From Candidatus Pseudolachnospira avium (GTDB taxonomy: Bacteria; Bacillota; Clostridia; Lachnospirales; Lachnospiraceae), in contig CAJFTW010000017.1 of the NCBI GenBank assembly GCA_904420025.1, positions 1-41,171 on the forward strand: a DNA stretch of 41,171 nucleotides, read 5' to 3'. Position numbers and translations under genes: made by a program. Below, piece by piece: positions 1-6,735 of this stretch; within the stretch, counting starts at the first letter, position 1; each line of letters begins with the position of its first letter. The notes under the pieces were generated by a model. The model was not told where the DNA came from. It saw nothing but the letters and a program-made list of their open reading frames with translations, and did not search any database.

Positions 1-192
1 GGCCGGATCCAGATCCGGTGTTCCGGAAACACCCATGGTCACAATACCGTCGCTGCTGGTTCCTCCCGTGCTACCGCCCGTTCCGGTTCCCGCATCTCCC
101 GCGCTGGTGCCCTCTGTGCCGCCTCCGCCGCAGCCGGTGAGCAGCGTTGCTGTCAGGACAAGACTCAACAGGATACATAGTGCTTTTTTCAA
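1..192 (-). CDS. Solute-binding lipoprotein, N-terminal part only (runs off the left edge)
   Basis: Only the first 64 residues are in the window. The start is a TTG codon at 192, chosen because an AGGAGG-type site lies 6 to 7 bases upstream and because it gives a complete lipoprotein signal: KK at residues 2-3, a hydrophobic core to residue 17, then the lipobox LLTGC with the lipidated cysteine at residue 21. A Gly/Ser/Thr linker (residues 22-48) follows, then GIVTMGVSGTPDLDPA, which is how mature family-5 extracellular solute-binding proteins (peptide, nickel or similar ABC importers) begin. The role in substrate capture outside the membrane is inferred from this fragment. A sigma-A-type promoter lies at 261-289. 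The first codon is not ATG, so start-site programs may miss this gene. Confidence 0.75.
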   Translation of the reverse strand, partial: MKKALCILLSLVLTATLLTGCGGGGTEGTSAGDAGTGTGGSTGGTSSDGIVTMGVSGTPDLDPA

Positions 193-260
193 TTTTGCTC
201 CTCCTTTCCTTGGTCAGCCGTACTTTTACGGCGTCCAGGTACACCCAAGGGGTGTTTTCC

Positions 261-289
261 TTTATAAAAATATCCGCCTCACCAAGCAA
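261..289 (-). promoter_or_regulatory. Sigma-A-type promoter of the lipoprotein gene
   Basis: On the minus strand, TTGCTT (284-289) and TATAAA (261-266) are separated by 17 bases, with a predicted start near 254. The -10 matches 5 of 6 consensus positions, the -35 only 3 of 6. Confidence 0.45.
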
Positions 290-444
290 TACTTTTGCAG
301 ACCATGGTGCGAAGCGGAATATTTCCTTTAAAAAGCCCAGTCTCAAAGCAGAGGCGGAACAGGCTGCCCGCAGACTGCGTTTTTTCTGCTTTAAAGACGC
401 TAATCTGTTTGAGCAAAAAGGCTGACAGGCCGGATTGCGAATGC

Positions 445-532
445 AGGTAGGATTGCGGGAGTGCGTAAGCACGAAGCAATCCGTGAGCTTTCATGATTCG
501 TGGTGCCAACGCCAGCGGGCATAGAGGCTTGC
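445..532 (+). repeat. 88-bp dispersed repeat, copy 1, with a GNRA-type hairpin
   Basis: This stretch matches the reverse complement of 25143-25230: 37 of the first 39 bases and, by eye, about 70 of 88 overall without gaps. The best conserved part folds as a two-part stem: GGATTGC (450-456) with GCAATCC (476-482) and, inside it, GTGC (461-464) with GCAC (469-472) closing a GTAA tetraloop. No coding potential is evident. It may be a structured RNA or a REP-like element. Confidence 0.6.
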
Positions 533-712
533 TTCCGTTTTCTATCTGGAATTTGCAAAGGAGTTTTTCAAAATTCTGTGATTTGTTCCACCTTTTTCCA
601 ATTTTCTTTCCTTGCATTCATCTTAAACGATTTTTCCCTTTCTATTCAATGTCGGCAAAAGACAAATTTTGAAACATTTTTTGTGTAACAACAATAGCTT
701 TTCTTCAATTCC

Positions 713-741
713 TTGACACAGGTATGCCTCTCTGCTATGCT
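713..741 (+). promoter_or_regulatory. Consensus sigma-A promoter with extended -10
   Basis: TTGACA (713-718) and TATGCT (736-741) are 17 bases apart, with a TGN extension (733-735) before the -10 box. The start would fall near 748, giving a leader of about 36 bases to the ATG at 784. An upstream in-frame ATG at 724 lies between the two boxes and therefore cannot be the start. Confidence 0.8.
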
Positions 742-783
742 GGCCATACTGGCAAATACCGGCATTCGGAAAGGAAGGGTAAC

Positions 784-1605
784 ATGTACATATACACGCC
801 CCTGCAATGGATTCTATTCTTTTTTATCTACTGCTTTATCGGGTGGCTCTGGGAAAGCAGCTATGTATCCGTCAAAAAGAGACGCTGGGTTAACCGGGGA
901 TTTCTGCACCTCCCCCTGCTGCCTCTCTACGGCACGGGGGCAGTGCTGATTCTTTTTGTCACCCTGCCCTTCCGCGGGAGTCTCATTCTGACCTATCTCT
1001 CTGGCATGGTGGCAGCCACTCTTTTGGAGCTGGTAGTAGGCTTGGCCATGGAAGCCCTCTTCAAAGTGAAATATTGGGATTACAGCAACCAGAAATTTCA
1101 GTACAAAGGGGTTATCTGCCTCAGCTCCTCCCTGTTCTGGGGCGTACTTTCCATTTTTCTGACAGATGCGGCCCACAGACCCATAGAACGGCTGGTGCTT
1201 TCCCTGCCCACCGCCCTGCTGGCCGTTCTGGACCTGGGAATTGGCGCCGCCTTTGTGTATGACACGGTGATCTCCGTAAAGGCAGCGCTGGATCTGGCAA
1301 AGGTTCTTTCCGCCATGGAAAAGATACGTTCGGAGATGGAATCCCAGGTGCAAAAGGCACGGGAGGATTTCGAGCTGCAGCTGCAGAAGGCCCGCGAGGA
1401 TTGGGAAGCGCAAAGGCAGAAGGCCCAGGAACGGCTGGATGAGCGGTTGGAGGAGCTGCAGCTGCGAGCCCAGAAGCTTTCAAACGGTATGCTGAAGCGG
1501 AACCCCACCGCCACCTCCCGCCGGTACCGGGAGAGCTTTGCCCAGCTGCGGCAGCGGGCGGAGGAGCACTGGAGGGGGCTGCGGGAGAAACGCAGGAAGC
1601 GGTAA
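784..1605 (+). CDS. PF06541-type membrane protein with C-terminal coiled coil
   Basis: The protein has 273 residues. The first 165 or so form the membrane domain of the family named 'putative ABC-transporter type IV' (PF06541), recognised by FIGWLWES near the start, an RG-LHLPLLPLYGTGAV segment and a KYWDYSNQKF stretch; about five membrane helices are visible. The actual function of this family is unknown and no ATPase gene is nearby. From about residue 175 the chain becomes a long charged coiled coil containing a repeated QKAREDxE unit, ending in a very basic tail (REKRRKR). The start at 784 has an AAGGAAGGG ribosome site and sits behind a consensus promoter. The same domain recurs at the end of the protein encoded at 31443-33335. 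The gene stands alone and is followed by strong hairpins. Confidence 0.8.
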   Translation: MYIYTPLQWILFFFIYCFIGWLWESSYVSVKKRRWVNRGFLHLPLLPLYGTGAVLILFVTLPFRGSLILTYLSGMVAATLLELVVGLAMEALFKVKYWDYSNQKFQYKGVICLSSSLFWGVLSIFLTDAAHRPIERLVLSLPTALLAVLDLGIGAAFVYDTVISVKAALDLAKVLSAMEKIRSEMESQVQKAREDFELQLQKAREDWEAQRQKAQERLDERLEELQLRAQKLSNGMLKRNPTATSRRYRESFAQLRQRAEEHWRGLREKRRKR

Positions 1606-1628
1606 GGCAGAACGCACGGAATGCAAAA

Positions 1629-1651
1629 GGCAGCCTAAGAAACTGGCTGCC
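1629..1651 (-). terminator. Minus-strand terminator-like hairpin
   Basis: GGCAGCC (1629-1635) pairs with GGCTGCC (1645-1651) over a 9-base loop. Read on the minus strand the stem is followed by TTTT. No minus-strand protein gene ends here, which suggests that it terminates a non-coding transcript. Confidence 0.4.
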
Positions 1652-1667
1652 TAGAAAAACCAGACGC

Positions 1668-1720
1668 AGAAAAGGGAACAAAACCAGATCCAATACCGAT
1701 CTGGTTTCGTTCCCTTTTCT
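1668..1720 (+). terminator. Long hairpin behind the PF06541 gene, possibly bidirectional
   Basis: A 23-base arm (1668-1690) pairs with 1698-1720 with a single mismatch around a 7-base loop. The base of the stem is A-rich on the left and T-rich on the right, so it could stop transcription from either side. It lies 62 bases after the stop codon at 1605. Confidence 0.55.
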
Positions 1721-1756
1721 CCTATCTATCAGAAAGTAGTAACTGTCTTGGGGGGA

Positions 1757-1788
1757 TTGGCGGCGGGAACGGGGAATCCCACCGCCAA
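1757..1788. other. 12-bp inverted repeat of unknown role
   Basis: The arm 1757-1768 pairs with 1777-1788 with one mismatch around an 8-base loop. There is no adjacent T-run in either direction, so it is not a plain terminator. It could be a folded part of a minus-strand RNA. Confidence 0.35.
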
Positions 1789-1877
1789 CGAGCATAAAAA
1801 AGCTTTTTCACCACCCTCAGGTGGTATGATGTAAGTATAAAACACATTTATGAACAAACCATGAACATCTTAAGAAA

Positions 1878-1906
1878 AATGTAAGAAAAAATACATTTTT
1901 TGTCAA
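1878..1906 (-). promoter_or_regulatory. Possible minus-strand promoter of an orphan RNA
   Basis: TTGACA (1901-1906, minus strand) and TACATT (1878-1883) are 17 bases apart, with a predicted start near 1871. The same bases form an AT-only hairpin that could instead be a weak terminator of the small gene ending at 1956; both readings are open. Confidence 0.3.
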
Positions 1907-1955
1907 CCGGAAAGTGACAGGGAGTGTTTTCCCCTGCCATTGGCCATCACACCGC

Positions 1956-2300
1956 CTAACCTGCCATGCAGACCACCGTATTGGCATCCCGGTTATACTC
2001 CCAGTCGTCCTGGTAGGCAATCCCCTGGGGCGTAATTTCCACCCACCAGTCCTCCTCCGGTTCACCGTGCAGCACCCAGCGTCGGTCACCGCCCGCCTCC
2101 ACCAGGCAGTGCTCCTCCCTGCGCACCGGCACCTCCTCGCCAAGGAGGGCGGGGTGCTTCCGCATCTCCACCGCCTCTCCCACGCTGAGCACATACTCCC
2201 GGTCAAGCGCCGTGCGCAGCGCCTCCTCCCTGTTGTTTGCGGTAACGCTCATATTGATCTGGCGTCCGTCATCCCATAGCGCCATAACCAACCACATCAT
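1956..2300 (-). CDS. Small hypothetical protein
   Basis: I do not recognise this family. With the start at 2300 the product has 114 residues: a short hydrophobic start (MMWLVMALW), then a soluble, acidic and tryptophan-rich body ending EDWWVEITPQ...DDWEYNRDANTVVCMAG. The start at 2300 is favoured because GGGAGG lies 7 bases upstream. An in-frame ATG at 2408 would add 36 residues but has only a weak ribosome site. No signal peptide, repeat or catalytic motif stands out. The gene is divergent from the mreB operon; its own promoter is not obvious. Codon composition is in line with its neighbours, which supports a real gene, but there is no family-level evidence. Confidence 0.5.
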   Translation of the reverse strand: MMWLVMALWDDGRQINMSVTANNREEALRTALDREYVLSVGEAVEMRKHPALLGEEVPVRREEHCLVEAGGDRRWVLHGEPEEDWWVEITPQGIAYQDDWEYNRDANTVVCMAG

Positions 2301-2693
2301 ACCCCAGCCTCCCACGCTCCTACAGTCTTGAGAGGGACTCCCAAATAGCCTGCCAATGCTTTCTGGGAAATCCCACTGCTTTACGAATTTGCCGTTTACT
2401 ATGATCATAATACCCTATTCAACAGGGTTTATCAAGCAATCCCTTCGACCCAATCCGACATTTCTCCCCCTCCCGTGCGGCAAAGAACCTCCACGAATTG
2501 AAAACTTAAGAGAAAAATCATTTGAAAAAGGGCCGGATTTGTATATAATAGAAACGAGACACGAACACACCGTTGGGACATAGCGGGATGCCGCACAGCA
2601 TTACAGCCAAAACAGAAAGAGACGCCAGGTGTGACAGAATGCCGCAGCCAGTGCGGCCGGCAAGCCAATAAAAGAAAGGAGCTATTGCGGTTC
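2301..2693. other. Intergenic region ahead of mreB
   Basis: It holds the mreB promoter (2522-2549) and a leader of about 138 bases. The leader contains a GCCGC/GCGGC hairpin near 2641-2657, shortly before the ribosome site. No known riboswitch class was recognised. The left part may code for an N-terminal extension of the small minus-strand protein (2301-2408). Confidence 0.5.
2522..2549 (+). promoter_or_regulatory. Sigma-A promoter of the mreB-recD2-comF operon
   Basis: TTGAAA (2522-2527) and a perfect TATAAT (2544-2549) are 16 bases apart. The start is predicted near 2556. Confidence 0.75.
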
Positions 2694-3698
2694 ATGCTAT
2701 CCATGGATATAGGAATTGATTTGGGAACAGCCAGCATTCTGGTCTATATAAAAGGAAAAGGGATCGTGCTGAAGGAGCCCTCTGTGGTTGCCTTCGACCG
2801 GGATACCAACGAGATCAAGGAAATCGGTGAGGAGGCCCGGAAGATGATTGGCCGTACGCCGGGAAACATTGTGGCTATCCGCCCCCTGCGCCAGGGCGTC
2901 ATCTCCGATTACGCCATCACCGAAAAAATGCTAAAATACTTTATCAAAAAGGCTATGGGGAAAAAAACCCTCCGGAAGCCCCGGATCAGCGTCTGCATTC
3001 CCAGCGGCGCCACGGAGGTAGAAAAGAAGGCGGTGGAGGACGCCACCTACCAGGCAGGCGCCCGGGAGGTGAGCATCATTGAGGAGCCGGTGGCTGCAGC
3101 CATTGGCGCCGGCATTGACATCTCCAAGGCCTGCGGCAACATGATTGTGGATATCGGCGGCGGCACCTCAGACATTGCCGTCATCTCCCTGGGCGGCACG
3201 GTGGTCAGCACCTCCGTGAAGGTGGCCGGGGACGACTTTGACGAAGCCATTGTCCGGTTCATGCGCAAGAAGCACAACCTGCTCATCGGCGAGCGGACCG
3301 CCGAGGAGATCAAGATCAACATAGGCTGTGCCTATCCCCGTCCGGAGATGCTGACCATGGACGTCCGGGGGCGGAACCTGGTCACCGGCCTGCCCAAGAC
3401 CATGACCATCACCTCGGATGAGATGATGGAGGCCCTGAAGGAGCCGGCTATGAAGATTGTGGAATCGGTTCACAACGTGCTGGAGCGGACGCCCCCGGAG
3501 CTGGCGGCGGATGTCTACGAGCGAGGCATTGTCATGACCGGCGGCGGCAGCCTGCTGGGCGGATTGGACGAGCTGATTGAGGAAAAGACCGGCATCAACA
3601 CCATGATTGCCGAGGAGCCCATGAACGTAGTGGCCATCGGCACCGGCAAATTTATCGAGTTCATTCACGCTGCCAAAAACGACCTGGACAAGAAGTAA
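2694..3698 (+). CDS. mreB: Rod shape-determining protein MreB (actin homologue)
   Basis: MreB forms membrane-bound actin-like filaments that guide side-wall peptidoglycan synthesis. The product has 334 residues, the usual length. Actin-fold nucleotide motifs are complete: phosphate-1 loop DIGIDLGTAS (residues 5-14), phosphate-2 loop IVDIGGGTSD (151-160) and adenosine loop GIVMTGGGS (278-286). The hydrophobic N-terminus (MLSMDIGIDLG) lacks an amphipathic extension. The start at 2694 is used: AAGGAG lies 12 bases upstream, a long spacing, while the ATG at 2703 would be farther still and an upstream in-frame ATG at 2631 adds residues foreign to the family. It is the first gene of an operon with recD2 (24-base gap) and comF. 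A paralogue such as Mbl cannot be told apart from MreB here. Confidence 0.93.
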   Translation: MLSMDIGIDLGTASILVYIKGKGIVLKEPSVVAFDRDTNEIKEIGEEARKMIGRTPGNIVAIRPLRQGVISDYAITEKMLKYFIKKAMGKKTLRKPRISVCIPSGATEVEKKAVEDATYQAGAREVSIIEEPVAAAIGAGIDISKACGNMIVDIGGGTSDIAVISLGGTVVSTSVKVAGDDFDEAIVRFMRKKHNLLIGERTAEEIKINIGCAYPRPEMLTMDVRGRNLVTGLPKTMTITSDEMMEALKEPAMKIVESVHNVLERTPPELAADVYERGIVMTGGGSLLGGLDELIEEKTGINTMIAEEPMNVVAIGTGKFIEFIHAAKNDLDKK

Positions 3699-3722
3699 TC
3701 CGGTCCCGGAGCGGAGGCAGAA

Positions 3723-5975
3723 ATGGAAACGGTAAAGGGTTATGTGGAGCATATCGTTTACCGGAATCCGGGAAACGGTTATACGGTGCTCGAGTTGGCC
3801 ACCGGCTCCGAAACATATACATTGGTGGGGACCCTGCCCCACGTCAGCGAGGGGGAGCCTCTGGAGGCGGAGGGAACCTTCGTCAACCATCCCAGCTACG
3901 GGAAGCAGCTGTCCGTGGAGCGGTATCAGATAACGGCTCCCGAGGATGTGATTTCTATTGAGCGCTATCTGGGATCCGGTGCGGTAAAGGGCATCGGCCC
4001 CCAGCTGGCTGCCCGCATCGTAAAAAAGTTCAAGGCGGACACTCTCCGCATCATCGATGAAGAACCGGAACGCCTGGCGGAGGTCAAGGGCATCAGCGAA
4101 AACGGCGCCCGCCAGATTGCCGTGCAGGTGGCGGAAAAGCGGGAGCAGCGGCAGGCCATGCTCTTTCTGCAGCAGTACGGCATCTCCCTGAATTTATCGG
4201 TAAAAATCTATGAGCGGTACGGACCGGAGCTGTACAGCCTGATCCAGACCAACCCCTACCGGATTGCGGACGATATTCCCGGGGTGGGTTTTAAGATTGC
4301 GGATGAGATTGCCCAGAAGGCCGGCATTCTCACGGATTCGGACTTCCGGATCCGCAGCGGCCTTTATTACACCCTGGTCCGGGCGGTGGGGGCCGGCCAT
4401 GTGTACCTGCCCCAGGAGGAGCTGCTGCGCCAGGCCTCGGCTCTGCTGGGAGTCCCAGAGGGAGCCATGGAAAAGCACATCATGGACCTGGTGCTGGATA
4501 AGCGGCTGGTGGTGAAGGAGAAGAACGGAGAGCCGGTGGTGTACACGGCCATGTACTATTACATGGAAATGTACACGGCGCGGATGCTGAAGGATCTAGA
4601 CACCCTGGCGCCGGTGGAGGAGGCCGCGGTGGAGCGCTTTCTCCGGCAGGTGGAGGCGGAGGAGGGGCTGGAGCTGGACCCGCTGCAGCGGGAGGCGGTG
4701 CAGACCGCCGTGCAGAACGGTGTCACCGTCATCACCGGCGGGCCGGGCACCGGCAAAACCACCACCATCAACACCATCCTCCGGTATTTTGAAAACCAGG
4801 ACCTGACCATCCAGCTGGCAGCCCCCACGGGCCGGGCGGCCAAGCGGATGACCGAGGCCACCGGCTTTGAGGCCCGGACCATCCACCGGATGCTGGAGTT
4901 CATGGGCACCCCCGGCAGGGAGGAGGAGCGGGAGGACACCTCCGTCTATTTCCAGCGGAACGAGTCCAACCCTCTGGAGGCGGACGTGGTGATCATAGAC
5001 GAGATGTCCATGGTGGACATCCACCTGTTTTATTCCCTGCTCAAGGCCATCCAGGTGGGCACCCGGCTGATTCTGGTGGGGGACGCCCACCAGCTGCCCT
5101 CGGTGGGGCCGGGCAATGTGCTGCGGGACATCATTGACTCGGACTGCTTCCACGTGGTGCGGCTGACCCGGATTTTCCGCCAGGAAGAGGCCAGCGACAT
5201 TGTGGTCAACGCCCACCGGATCCATGACGGGGACTGGATTGACCCCAACCGGCGGAGCCGGGACTTCCTGTTTGTCAAGCGGAACGAGGCCAACAAGATT
5301 GTGGGCGCGGTCATCGGCCTGGTCCGGGACAAGCTCCCCGGCTACGTCCACGCCCAGCCCTTTGAGATCCAGGTGCTGACCCCCATGCGCAAGGGCGTCC
5401 TGGGTGTGGAAAACCTGAACCGGGTGCTGCAGCAGTTCCTGAACCCGCCGGACCCTTCCAAGAAGGAGAAGCAGCTCCCCCACGGAACCTTCCGGGAGGG
5501 GGACAAGGTGATGCAAATCAAGAACAATTACCAGATCCACTGGGAAATCCGGGGAGCCCGGGGCTTTATCTCCGAACAGGGCGAAGGGGTGTTCAACGGC
5601 GATCTGGGAATCATCCGGGAGCTGAACCTGTTCTCCGAGGAGCTGATTGTGGAATTTGACGAGGGAAAGCAGGTCACCTACAGCTTCCGCCAGGCGGATG
5701 AGCTGGAGCTGGCCTACGCGGTGACGGTACATAAGTCCCAGGGCAGCGAGTATCCGGCGGTGGTAATTCCGGTGCTCACCGGCCCGCGGATGCTCATGAA
5801 CCGCAACCTGATCTACACCGCCGTCACCCGGGCCAAAAACTGCGTGTGCATTGTAGGGGTGCCGGAGGCATTCCAGGCCATGGTAGACAACGGCGAAGAG
5901 CAGAAGCGGTATTCGGGCCTGGCCGACTGTATCCGGGAGGTGGCAGAATGGGGAATGGAACAAACCGAATTTTAG
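3723..5975 (+). CDS. recD2: RecD2-type DNA helicase
   Basis: RecD2 is a 5'-to-3' superfamily-1B helicase acting in DNA repair and replication-fork care in bacteria that lack RecBC; it is not part of RecBCD. The 750-residue product has the family's long N-terminal region with an OB-like start and helix-hairpin-helix segments (GSGAVKGIGPQLAARIV near residue 86, then VKGISENGARQIA and GVGFKIADEI). The motor follows: Walker A GGPGTGKT (339-346), Walker B IIDEMSMVD with D426 and E427, GDAHQLPSVGPG, and the C-terminal motif VTVHKSQGSEYPAVVIP. GGAGCGGAGG precedes the ATG. The last 28 bases overlap comF, which suggests translational coupling. Confidence 0.93.
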   Translation: METVKGYVEHIVYRNPGNGYTVLELATGSETYTLVGTLPHVSEGEPLEAEGTFVNHPSYGKQLSVERYQITAPEDVISIERYLGSGAVKGIGPQLAARIVKKFKADTLRIIDEEPERLAEVKGISENGARQIAVQVAEKREQRQAMLFLQQYGISLNLSVKIYERYGPELYSLIQTNPYRIADDIPGVGFKIADEIAQKAGILTDSDFRIRSGLYYTLVRAVGAGHVYLPQEELLRQASALLGVPEGAMEKHIMDLVLDKRLVVKEKNGEPVVYTAMYYYMEMYTARMLKDLDTLAPVEEAAVERFLRQVEAEEGLELDPLQREAVQTAVQNGVTVITGGPGTGKTTTINTILRYFENQDLTIQLAAPTGRAAKRMTEATGFEARTIHRMLEFMGTPGREEEREDTSVYFQRNESNPLEADVVIIDEMSMVDIHLFYSLLKAIQVGTRLILVGDAHQLPSVGPGNVLRDIIDSDCFHVVRLTRIFRQEEASDIVVNAHRIHDGDWIDPNRRSRDFLFVKRNEANKIVGAVIGLVRDKLPGYVHAQPFEIQVLTPMRKGVLGVENLNRVLQQFLNPPDPSKKEKQLPHGTFREGDKVMQIKNNYQIHWEIRGARGFISEQGEGVFNGDLGIIRELNLFSEELIVEFDEGKQVTYSFRQADELELAYAVTVHKSQGSEYPAVVIPVLTGPRMLMNRNLIYTAVTRAKNCVCIVGVPEAFQAMVDNGEEQKRYSGLADCIREVAEWGMEQTEF

Positions 5976-6664
5976 ACCTGCTGTATCCCAGGCGCTGCCC
6001 GGTCTGCGGGGATGTGGCCATGCCCAAGGGGGTGCTGGCCTGCCCGGAATGCCGGAAGAAGCTGGCTTTTATTGAGGAGCCGGTGTGCAAGAAATGTGGG
6101 CGGGAAATCTCCGCCCCGGAGCTGGAATACTGCCGGGACTGCGCCTCCCGGAAGCGTTCCTTTGACGGGGCTGTGGCCCTGCTCCACTATGATGAGACGG
6201 CCCGCAAATCCATTGCGGGCTTCAAGTACGGCGGAAGGCCGGAGTATGCGGATTTCTATGCGGAGGAGCTGGTGCGCCGGTACGGGCGGCAGCTCCTCCG
6301 CTGGCGTCCCCAGGCCATTGTGCCGGTGCCGGCGGACCGGGCCCGGCAGCGGGTCCGGGGCTACAACCAGGCCCAGGTGCTGGCGGAGCGCCTGGGGGCA
6401 GCCCTGCATCTGCCGGTGCTCACCGGCGTGCTGGTCCGCCGGCGCCACACCCAGGCCCAGAAGGAGCTGGGGCCTGCCGCCAGGCAGAAAAACCTGGAGC
6501 AGGCCATGGAGGTGCGCCAGCAGCCAGCGGGATTGCACCGGGTGCTGCTGGCGGACGATATTTACACCACCGGCAGCACCGCCGAAGCCTGCACCCGCGC
6601 CCTGAAGGCCGCCGGGATCCGGCAGGTCTACGGGGTCTGGGTCTGCGTGGCCGGGGCGGAGTAA
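5948..6664 (+). CDS. comF: ComF family phosphoribosyltransferase-like protein
   Basis: ComF proteins assist the uptake of transforming DNA and are thought to work on the cytoplasmic side of the uptake machinery, although many carriers are not known to be competent. The 238-residue product has an N-terminal zinc-binding region with four CxxC pairs (C17/C20, C32/C35, C47/C50, C62/C65) and a C-terminal phosphoribosyltransferase fold with the PRPP loop VLLADDIYTTGST (residues 199-211). The segment RVRGYNQAQVLAERL near the middle is also typical. The start at 5948 has GGGAGG 7 bases upstream, inside the end of recD2. A convergent sigma-54 regulator gene ends 71 bases downstream. Confidence 0.92.
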   Translation: MGNGTNRILDLLYPRRCPVCGDVAMPKGVLACPECRKKLAFIEEPVCKKCGREISAPELEYCRDCASRKRSFDGAVALLHYDETARKSIAGFKYGGRPEYADFYAEELVRRYGRQLLRWRPQAIVPVPADRARQRVRGYNQAQVLAERLGAALHLPVLTGVLVRRRHTQAQKELGPAARQKNLEQAMEVRQQPAGLHRVLLADDIYTTGSTAEACTRALKAAGIRQVYGVWVCVAGAE

Positions 6665-6735
6665 GCCCGGCCTGCAGGGCGGCGCCGTCCGGCCCGGCAG
6701 GACACCGGGGAGAGCACCCGGGCCCCGGTAGGATC

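Larger units (their letters stand above)
193..783. other. Gene-free leader region (591 bases)
   Basis: No credible coding frame is seen. The left part holds the promoter and a leader of about 60 bases for the minus-strand lipoprotein, including a small hairpin formed by ACACCC and GGTGT near 236-252. The middle holds one copy of an 88-bp dispersed repeat (445-532). The right end carries a consensus promoter (713-741) for the plus-strand membrane protein gene. Confidence 0.6.
1606..1955. other. Hairpin-rich gap without a credible gene
   Basis: This 350-base gap holds at least three strong stems: GGCAGCC with GGCTGCC (1629-1651), a 23-bp stem with one mismatch (1668-1720) and a 12-bp stem with one mismatch (1757-1788), plus smaller ones at 1811-1824 and 1875-1900. 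A minus-strand promoter-like pair at 1878-1906 could drive a short RNA through these stems. Open frames here show no family likeness. Confidence 0.5.

Noticed and set aside
724-783. ATG at 724 as the start of the PF06541 gene
   Set aside because: It lies between the -35 and -10 boxes of the promoter, has no ribosome site, and adds residues foreign to the family.
2631-2693. ATG at 2631 as the start of mreB
   Set aside because: The extra residues are Cys/Gln/Arg-rich and unlike MreB, and the ribosome site lies downstream of it.
6704-6729. Terminator of the mreB-recD2-comF operon
   Set aside because: ACCGGGG and CCCCGGT can pair, but there is no T-run on either strand, so it is not listed as a terminator.
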